Assembly: GCA_946615275.1 (NCBI GenBank)
Contig: CAMOHV010000027.1
Span: 1-9,391, forward strand
Length of the DNA: 9,391 bases
From: an uncultured Verrucomicrobiota bacterium
GTDB lineage: Bacteria; Verrucomicrobiota; Kiritimatiellia; RFP12; UBA1067
Direction of reading: 5' to 3'
Shown: positions 1-6,400 of the stretch, piece after piece
Layout of the letters: every line of letters begins with the position of its first letter
Position numbering within the stretch: position 1 is the first letter of the stretch
The notes under the pieces: generated by a model
Told to the model about the DNA's origin: nothing
The model's database searches: none
The model's input: the letters and a program-made list of their open reading frames with translations, nothing else
Made by a program: the position numbers and the translations under genes

Positions 1-15
1 ATGACAGATGTGAAA

Positions 16-44
16 ATGATACCAAATCTCACCACGGCGCGCAA
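16..44 (-). promoter_or_regulatory. Weak candidate sigma-70-type promoter facing out of the window
   Basis: On the minus strand TTGCGC (44-39) is followed after 17 bases by TATCAT (21-16). The -10 matches the consensus at 5 of 6 positions, the -35 at only 3. It would drive a gene lying beyond the left edge, which cannot be seen. Matches of this quality occur by chance, so this is only a pointer. Confidence 0.2.
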
Positions 45-81
45 GCACAATCTGCGCTTTTGCTTTCACCGCGACACAAGA

Positions 82-124
82 AGAACATCATGGAAATGAC
101 AAAACCGCATTTCCACGATGTTCT
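82..124 (-). terminator. 17-bp inverted repeat, candidate terminator of the minus-strand genes
   Basis: Arms 82-98 and 108-124 are complementary at 16 of 17 positions around a 9-base loop. The single mismatch (A90/C116 on the plus strand) becomes a G-U pair in the minus-strand RNA, so the stem is continuous only in the direction in which the three genes are transcribed. On that strand it is followed by the pyrimidine-rich TCTTGTG rather than a clean U tract. It lies about 250 bases past the stop codon of the last gene. Alternatives are an operator-type palindrome for a gene off the left edge or a dispersed palindromic element. Confidence 0.4.
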
Positions 125-144
125 CGTTTCGTTATCAAGGGACA

Positions 145-176
145 CTACCGTATGGTCGCCATCTTGGCGGCGGTAG
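145..176. repeat. Bulged hairpin
   Basis: CTACCG (145-150) pairs with CGGTAG (171-176), and CGCCA (157-161) pairs with TGGCG (165-169) around the loop TCT. Bases 151-155 form a bulge on one side. T156/G170 can wobble-pair in a plus-strand RNA only. It abuts the next hairpin with no spacer. Function is unknown; it could be part of a dispersed palindromic repeat. Confidence 0.4.
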
Positions 177-197
177 GGTCACGCGCCCCGCGTGACC
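177..197. repeat. Perfect 9-bp hairpin with a 3-base loop
   Basis: GGTCACGCG (177-185) and CGCGTGACC (189-197) are perfect reverse complements separated by CCC. The stem is very GC-rich. Neither side carries a T run, so it is not a classical intrinsic terminator. It follows directly on the hairpin at 145-176, giving a double stem-loop structure. Confidence 0.5.
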
Positions 198-217
198 GCC
201 GAATCGCCCCCACCCAA

Positions 218-238
218 AATTCTCAATTCTCAATTCGC
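218..238. repeat. Three-copy 7-bp tandem repeat
   Basis: AATTCTC at 218-224 and 225-231 is followed by AATTCGC at 232-238, so two perfect copies and one with a single change. It is AT-rich within GC-rich surroundings. The 7-bp period matches that of the different heptamer arrays at 2603-2651, which is also intergenic. Confidence 0.7.
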
Positions 239-370
239 GAACGCCGACAAGCACAGCCCTAACTACAGCATCTGGTGGATAACCCTAAAATCCTCGGTAG
301 AAAGTCTCACGCAGAGGTGGGTGAAGACCCTCTTCAGGAACATCCAAGAGCGATTCGCACCGGCGGCGGG

Positions 371-1171
371 CTATCTCACCCTGACATCCCATTTCACGGC
401 GGGCTTCTTGCACGTGGCCTCGCCGTATCCTACCCCGCCAACGACGACGCCGTTCACCTTCATGGTGTACTTCTTGAGCTTGCCGCCCAGGTCTGTGTAC
501 ACCTTGAAGGATCCCTTGAAGACGCCGGTCTTCGGCTTGTAGGTGAGCTTGATGCCCGAGAGGTTCGGCTTGGCGGGGTCGTCGGCTCCAGTGAGGACGC
601 CCTTCTTGAGCTTGATGGCGGCTGCCTTCTTGAACGTCCACTTGCCGCCTGAGACAGACGCAACCTCACCCTTCGGGAGAAATTCGGTGAAGACGTTGCC
701 GGGGAACATGGAGACATCTTCAGCCTTGACCTTCGCCTTCGCGGTGGCCTGCTTCCATGCGCCGGCCGCGTCGGCGGTCTGGACGTGGTAGTTCTTGCGC
801 ATCAGCGCGCCGGAGAACACGTTGCGTCCGCCAATGCTGCCGATGGCGATGCTCATCATGCCGATCTTCTTGACGTCGATGTTGAGGAACGAGGCCAGGG
901 TTCTGTCGATGTTCACTTTCTGCAACGACTTGAACGAGTACTTCTTGCCGTCAAGCAGCGTCATCGAGCCCGAGACCTTGCATTCACCCTTCTTCGGCTT
1001 GCCGACCTTGATCTCTATGATGCCCACGACGTCGCAGCCGTAGTACACGGCGCCCCACAGCGAGCCGCCGTTGGGCATCTTGAGCGGATCCCAGATGTCC
1101 TGCGGGTTGATCACCTGATAGCAGGGCAGGTCGCCGGGGTAGAACGGATCCACCGCCTCTGGATCTATGCC
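371..1171 (-). repeat. Copy 1 of the shared C-terminal domain (paralogous DNA repeat)
   Basis: Encodes about residues 469-734 of the smaller protein. It aligns end to end with 2654-3442 at protein and DNA level: shared marks are CYQVI, YYGCDVVGI, GGRNVFSG, SMFPGxVF, GKWTFKKAAAIK and KKPAVxWDV. Bases 513-577 match 2796-2860 with a single difference. Three cysteines (485, 514, 722) are common to both copies; a fourth (532) is present only here. I do not recognise a named domain family. Confidence 0.85.
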
Positions 1172-2575
1172 GTACTCAGGCTCGTCGTCGTCGGAATCGC
1201 CGCTGCCTGTGCGCTCCACGAAATTGACCCCGCTCACGTCGAATCCGGAACCTTGAAGCAGGGCCTTCACGCGATCGACATCGCCCTTGTGCACGGTGAT
1301 CGTCTTGAGGAGCGGGCAGCCGTCGAATGCATCTTTCCCTATATAGTTTATGTTCTTGGACATTGCCACCTTCGCAAGGGAGGCGCAATCGGAGAACGCA
1401 CCTTCCGCGATCTCCTCGACGGAATCCGAGAACTTCACCGTCGTGAGCCCGGCGCTGTTCGCGAACGCCCAGATGCTGATCGTTTTGATGTGGTAGTTGG
1501 CCACCCTGGAGATGTTGAGGCTCGCCGGCATGGGATCGACGCCCATAAGCGTCGCGTGCCCGTCCTGAAGCTCGGAAAGGGTGCATATCCTGCCGCTTGA
1601 GTCCTTCGCTTTGTATCTAAAGCTCAAATTGGCGGGACACCCCGAAAAATAGGCACTCCTAACAGAACTTTCCGAAGTGGCGAACCCGATCGGGAGTGCT
1701 ACCGACCTAAGCGCGCTGCAATTGGCGAACGCCCCCGGCCCGAAGCCACGCAAGGTCAACGGCAACGACGCGACACTAAGCATCGTGCAGGCGTTGAACG
1801 CACCCTTCCCGATGTATTCGACGCCATCTGGAACGATGACGCTGGTGATGAGGCAGCCATCGAACGCTTGATCGCCTATGCGCTTCACCGCGATTTCGTT
1901 GATCGACGCCGGAATTGTGACCATGGTCTGTATATTCAGATCGACCGCTCGGGCGCCGTTGTATCCGTTCCCGATTTCAATCGACGGTCCGTTCAAGACC
2001 TGAAAGTCAAGAAATGTGGAGCTGTTCAGCTTATGACTGAAGACGAATTTCAAGTTCTGGCTGCACCCATAGAACGGACATGACGAGCCCAGAAGTTCGG
2101 CGGAGGGCTTGGCGAACCTTGACGGAAGATACGCATACTCCAGCCCTGTGCAGCCCCTAAAGGCATCAACGCCCAGAGTTGTGACTTTTTCAAAGAGATC
2201 CACCCTTTTCAAGGACGAGCAATTTCTGAAAGCGCCCTCCCCGATGCTGACAAGGTTGCCGGGCAGTATGATCTCCTTCAGGCCAGTGCAGTTCCAGAAC
2301 GCACGATCTCCGATTTCCCGGACGGAATCGGGAATGCCTACGTACTGCAACCCCGTCGCGGACTGGAACAAGTTGGCCCCGAGGCACGAGACAGGCTTTC
2401 CGCCAGCTGTAGACGGGATGTCCACATCCCCGCTGGGGCTGGGCGAGACGTTAGTGATCTTGGCCAAATTCCCGTTGATCACATAACTCCATGTGTAGCC
2501 ACCGGATTCCATTTCAGCGGCGGCAAGCGTCCCCGCGAATGTCAACGCGAAGATTGCCGAGATCATTCTTTTCAT
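371..2575 (-). CDS. Secreted BspA-like leucine-rich-repeat protein with a clade-type C-terminal domain
   Basis: The 734-residue product starts with a Sec signal peptide (KR at 2-3, hydrophobic stretch 5-19, likely cleavage after the AAA at 18-20). About ten LRR_5-type units follow in three blocks (about 50-175, 215-316, 355-452), each unit centred on an AFxxC-like core such as DRAFWNC or KGAFNAC with IPxxVxxIG spacers. LRR_5 repeats occur in BspA of Tannerella and related surface proteins that bind host or extracellular ligands. A short acidic linker (GDSDDDEPE, about 459-467) leads to a C-terminal domain (about 469-734) also found in the gene upstream. There is no LPXTG motif or terminal membrane helix. 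The ATG at 2575 is chosen because it directly precedes the signal peptide and has a strong ribosome binding site 7 bases upstream. It lies 78 bp behind its larger paralogue and is probably co-transcribed with it. A role as surface adhesin or binding protein is inferred; the ligand is unknown. Confidence 0.9.
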   Translation of the reverse strand: MKRMISAIFALTFAGTLAAAEMESGGYTWSYVINGNLAKITNVSPSPSGDVDIPSTAGGKPVSCLGANLFQSATGLQYVGIPDSVREIGDRAFWNCTGLKEIILPGNLVSIGEGAFRNCSSLKRVDLFEKVTTLGVDAFRGCTGLEYAYLPSRFAKPSAELLGSSCPFYGCSQNLKFVFSHKLNSSTFLDFQVLNGPSIEIGNGYNGARAVDLNIQTMVTIPASINEIAVKRIGDQAFDGCLITSVIVPDGVEYIGKGAFNACTMLSVASLPLTLRGFGPGAFANCSALRSVALPIGFATSESSVRSAYFSGCPANLSFRYKAKDSSGRICTLSELQDGHATLMGVDPMPASLNISRVANYHIKTISIWAFANSAGLTTVKFSDSVEEIAEGAFSDCASLAKVAMSKNINYIGKDAFDGCPLLKTITVHKGDVDRVKALLQGSGFDVSGVNFVERTGSGDSDDDEPEYGIDPEAVDPFYPGDLPCYQVINPQDIWDPLKMPNGGSLWGAVYYGCDVVGIIEIKVGKPKKGECKVSGSMTLLDGKKYSFKSLQKVNIDRTLASFLNIDVKKIGMMSIAIGSIGGRNVFSGALMRKNYHVQTADAAGAWKQATAKAKVKAEDVSMFPGNVFTEFLPKGEVASVSGGKWTFKKAAAIKLKKGVLTGADDPAKPNLSGIKLTYKPKTGVFKGSFKVYTDLGGKLKKYTMKVNGVVVGGVGYGEATCKKPAVKWDVRVR

Positions 2576-2582
2576 TTCAGCG

Positions 2583-2589
2583 CTCCTTT
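2583..2589 (-). promoter_or_regulatory. Ribosome binding site of the smaller LRR gene
   Basis: AAAGGAG on the minus strand lies 7 bases before the ATG at 2575. It is a near-perfect Shine-Dalgarno sequence and fixes the start just ahead of the signal peptide. The intercistronic hairpin ends 12 bases upstream of it. Confidence 0.85.
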
Positions 2590-2601
2590 CATTTTTAACC
2601 G

Positions 2602-2640
2602 GCCACCAGCCACCAGCGGTCTCCGCTGGCGACTGACGGC
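2602..2640 (-). promoter_or_regulatory. Intercistronic RNA hairpin built from heptamer repeats
   Basis: In the minus-strand transcript bases 2640-2623 pair with 2619-2602 around the loop AGA, giving 18 consecutive pairs. Four of these are G-U (2630/2612, 2632/2610, 2636/2606, 2637/2605). The inner 7 bp (CCAGCGG/CCGCTGG, 2613-2629) are perfect on both strands. Because the G-U pairs become mismatches in a plus-strand RNA, the long stem is specific to the coding direction. It starts 13 bases after the stop of the large gene and ends 12 bases before the ribosome binding site of the next. No U tract follows, so an RNA-stability or translation-uncoupling element is more likely than a terminator. 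Confidence 0.6.
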
Positions 2641-2651
2641 TGACGACTGAC
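2603..2651. repeat. Phased 7-bp repeats filling the intercistronic gap
   Basis: On the plus strand seven 7-bp blocks follow each other in one phase: CCACCAG twice (2603-2616), CGGTCTC, CGCTGGC, then GACTGAC, GGCTGAC, GACTGAC (2631-2651). The two families at the ends are partly complementary to each other, which produces the hairpin at 2602-2640. The array begins two bases past the stop codon of the large gene. Confidence 0.75.
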
Positions 2652-2653
2652 GA

Positions 2654-3442
2654 TTACTCCACCGTGACATCCCAGTTCACGGCGGGCTTCTTGCACACGG
2701 CCTGGCCGTGTCCGACACCATCGGCGACGACGCCGGTCACCTTCACGGTGTACTTCTTGAGCTTGCCGCCCAGATCCGTATAGACCTTGAAGGAGCCCTT
2801 GAAGACGCCGGTCTTCGGCTTGTAGGTGAGCTTGATGCCCGAAAGGTTCGGCTTGGCGGGATCGGCGTTGCCGGTGAGGACGCCCTTCTTCATCTTGATG
2901 GCCGCGGCCTTTTTGAAGGTCCACTTGCCATTCGAGGCAGACGCGACCTCGCCGTCCGGGAGAAACTCCACGAACACCTTTCCGGGGAACATCGAGACGC
3001 TGGAGGCGTCCACCGTGGCCGTGGCCGTGGGCTTTGTCCAGTTGCCGGCCGCCTTCGCGGTCTGGACGTGCATGCGGCCAAGCGAGCCGGAGAACACATT
3101 GCGTCCGCCCAGGCTGCCGATTGCGATCCTCATCGAACCGAGCTTCTTGACATCAAGGTTGAGAGCCGAGGCGGTGGGGAGGGTGAGCGCCAGCTTCTGC
3201 GCCTTGATCGCGCACTTCTTGCCGTCGAGCATCGTCACCGATCCCGAGACCTTCGTCTCGCCCTTCTTCGGCTTGCCGAGCTTGAGCTCCACGATGCCGA
3301 CCACATCGCAGCCGTAGTACAGCGCCCCCCAGAGCGACTCCGCCTTGGTCACGACAATGGGATCGGAGATGTCACGGGGCGATATGACCTGATAGCACAT
3401 AAGGTCGCCGGGGTCGAACGGATCGATAGTCTCGGGATCGAC
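2654..3442 (-). repeat. Copy 2 of the shared C-terminal domain (paralogous DNA repeat)
   Basis: Encodes about residues 1528-1789 of the giant protein and matches 371-1171. The linker before it is glycine-rich (AGGGGEGGG) where the paralogue has an acidic one. The cysteine of GECKVSG in copy 1 is threonine here (GETKVSG). Conservation of this domain while the repeats before it differ suggests a common job such as surface attachment or export; this is inferred. Confidence 0.85.
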
Positions 3443-6400
3443 GCCGCCGCCTTCGCCGCCGCCACCGGCCTGCTGCCAGTGCGCGTAGAGCGTCTGGTCG
3501 GACGTCCGCTGGAAGCGGTCGCCGGCATTGACCTTCGTGCCACCCGTCGCCGAGGTGAACCATCCAAGAAACTCCCAGCCGGGCCTCATATCCGGAGTGA
3601 CAGCCTGATATACGCCGTCGTATTGTATTTCGCAGGTGAACGTGGGAGCCGTGTCAGCTATAGATATAGTGCCGCCGTTCGCATTGTAGGTCAAGTGATA
3701 GATGAACGGATTCCACTGTGCCGTGCAGGCGATATCCTCTTCCACGACCGTGTCCGCTACCACCCAGATGGCGTCCGCCACCTTCCAGCCGACGAACTCG
3801 TAGCCCGTGCGCGTGGCATCTGGCAGCGCCGGGCCGACCATCTCGCCATGCGCGACCTTTATAGAGGGCACGGGGCACTGCCCACCGTTGGGGTTGAACG
3901 TGATAGTGTGCATCACGACGACGCCGCCCGACTCCTGCCAGTGCGCGTAGTACATCACGTTGCCCGTGACAATGGTGGTCGCGGAGATCTGCGTGCCGCC
4001 GTTCGCGGCCGTCCACCACCCCTGGAATGTGTGGCCGTCCCATGTCGGCTCGGGCAGCGGCGCGCCGATCTGCGCTCCGCTGTCGACTTCGCGCGTTGTG
4101 GTGGCCGGCGTTCCTCCGATGGCGTTGAACGTGACGGTGTACTTGTTCCTGCTCCACTGCGCGTAGTACGTAACGTTACCCGTTACAGTCGTGGATTCGC
4201 TGATCTGCGTGCCGCCGCTTGCGGCCGTCCACCAACCCGTGCAGGTGTAGCCGTCGCGCGTGGGGGTGGGCAGCGATCCGATCGACTCGCCGCTCACGAC
4301 GATGCAGGATGGCGGCGTCACGCTGCCGCCATTCGCATCGAACGTGACGGTGAAGCTCTGCTTCCAGTGCGCGTAGATCGTGGTGCTGTTGCGGAAGCTA
4401 GTGCTCTCGGTGACCCGCGTGCCGCCATCCTGGGCCGTCCACCAACCGTCGAACGCATAGCCGTTCCGCTCCGGGGTGGGCATGTCGCCGATCTGCGTAT
4501 TGACCGCGAAGGTCTTGCTGGTGGGCGACACGGTGCCGCCGTTGGGGTTGAAGGTGACGGTGGTGGTGGTAGGCACCGTCTGCGACCAGTGCGCGTAGTA
4601 CGTCACGTTGTCCGAGACGACGGTGGTCGCGCTTATCTTCGTGCCGCCGCTTGCATCGGTGAACCAGCCCAGGAAGGACCAGTTGCCCGTGCGCGTGGGC
4701 GTGGGCAGCGCTCCGATCTCCGAGCCGCTCTGGACTGTGCGGACTGCCTCGGCCACTTCTCCGCCGTTCGGATTGAAGGTAACATCGACATCCCGCGCGG
4801 CAGACCTGATCGTTCGGCTCTGCCAAGTCCCCGCCGCAAGGTACGTCGCCCAGCCGGACGCCGCCGCCGACACGGTCGTCACGAGCTCGCTACTCGCGCC
4901 GTCGTAGATCTTGTCGCCGCCAGTCGTAGGGCAGTTGCCGGCGAACGTCACGGACTTCAGATTGCCGCAGAGCGCGAACGCATAGTTCCCGATCTCCGTC
5001 ACCGACACCGGGATGTCGATGCTCTTCAGGCCGGAGCAGCTCTGGAAAGCGCTGGACATGATGGTCGTAAGCCCGGCGGGGAGCGACAGTCCATCCAGAC
5101 CGGAGCAGCCCTTGAACGCGCTGGACCAGATCGTCGTGACGGTGTCCGGGATCACGACCGCCGTCATGCCGGAGAAGCCACTGAACGCATCGCCGCCGAT
5201 GATCGTGACGGGCTTTCCGCCGAGGGTCGGCGGGATCGTCACCGAACCGGTCGGCGTGGGCTCGACGGCAGGGGAGCCCCATGTCTTGAAGACCTTGGCG
5301 GAGCCGTCGCCCTCTATGGTGTAGTACCAGGTGTAGCCGTCCACCGTCTCCGACAGGAAGTTCTCCGTCCAGTGGGCGTAGTAGGTTGCGTTTGCGGTTA
5401 TCTGCTGAGACGCGGTTATCTGCGTGCCGCCGCTCGCGGCCGTCCACCAGCCGCCGAAGGTGAAGTCGCCCGCGCGGGTGGGCTCCGGCAGTTCGCCGAC
5501 CGTGCTGCCGTGCACGACGGTGCGGGTGGTCGTCGCAGGCGTCCCGCCGTTCGCGTTGAACGTCACCGTGTGGTTCTCCAGCCAGTTCGCATAGAAGGTG
5601 ACGTCTGCGTTTATCGTCTGGGTCTCGGAAATCCGCTGGCCGCCCATCGTCGGAGACGTCCACCAGCCGTTGCACGTGTAGCCGTCGCGCGTAGGCGTGG
5701 GCAGCGTCCCCACCTGCCCGCCCTTCGCGACGAGACGGGTGGTCGGCGACACTGTGCCGCCGTTCGCGTTGAACGTCACCGTGCACGGAGTCTGAGTATA
5801 GTGCGCATAGAAAGTGACGTCCGCATTTATGATGTGGGACGAAGTGATGCGCGAACCGCCGCTTGCGGCCGTGAACCACCCCGTGAACGAATATCCGGAC
5901 GGCGGATTCGGCGTTGGCAACGCGCCCACCGCCGCCCCATGCGCGACGTCTTTGGCGCGATCTTCCACTGCGATGGTGCCGCCGTTCGCGTTGAACGTCA
6001 CTTTGTGGGTGAGGTCGCGATAGACGATCTTCAGGTCGGACGGGCAGGAGGCGAACACCTTGGACTCGTCAATCACCCCATACAGACTGCCCGGCAGGGA
6101 CGCCGTCTTCAAATTCGTGCATTTCGTGAACGCATTGTCGCTAAGCTGCTCGACGCTGTTCGGAACATACACGCTCGCTATGGCAGTATTGTAGAAGGCC
6201 CAGCCGCCTATACTTTTCACTCCCGAATTGATGGTCAGACTGGACAATGAGCTGCAATCAGAGAACGCATAGCTGGTGATTACCTCCACGCTGGACGGTA
6301 TCGTCACGCTTGAAAGGCTCGTGCACTTGCCAAATGCATAGTAGCCGATGTTCTTCACGCCGGAGCTGATTGTGGCTTTTGTCAAGTGCGCGCACGAATC

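Larger units (their letters stand above)
1..370. other. Non-coding left flank, 370 bp
   Basis: No convincing gene lies here. A plus-strand frame opens with ATG at base 1 but closes after about 33 codons without recognisable features. The stretch holds three consecutive inverted repeats (82-124, 145-176, 177-197), a heptamer tandem repeat (218-238) and a weak promoter-like pair facing left (16-44). From 239 to 370 only a short 6-bp hairpin (322-336) is visible. For the minus-strand gene ending at 371 this is the 3' flank, so one of the hairpins may end its transcript. Confidence 0.6.

Noticed and set aside
1..102. Plus-strand ORF starting at base 1
   Set aside because: About 33 codons, no ribosome binding site visible within the window, no motif; it reads into the inverted repeat at 82-124.
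785..1600. 271-codon plus-strand open frame opposite the smaller LRR gene
   Set aside because: Same codon-boundary shadow effect; no recognisable domain, and the minus-strand frame is a coherent secreted protein.
2708..6250. 1180-codon open frame on the plus strand, opposite the giant gene
   Set aside because: Its codon boundaries coincide exactly with those of the minus-strand gene. It stays open because the real gene rarely uses TTA, CTA or TCA codons, whose complements are stops. The product is Arg/Gly/Ala-rich without domains, and the opposite frame encodes clear repeats and a signal peptide.
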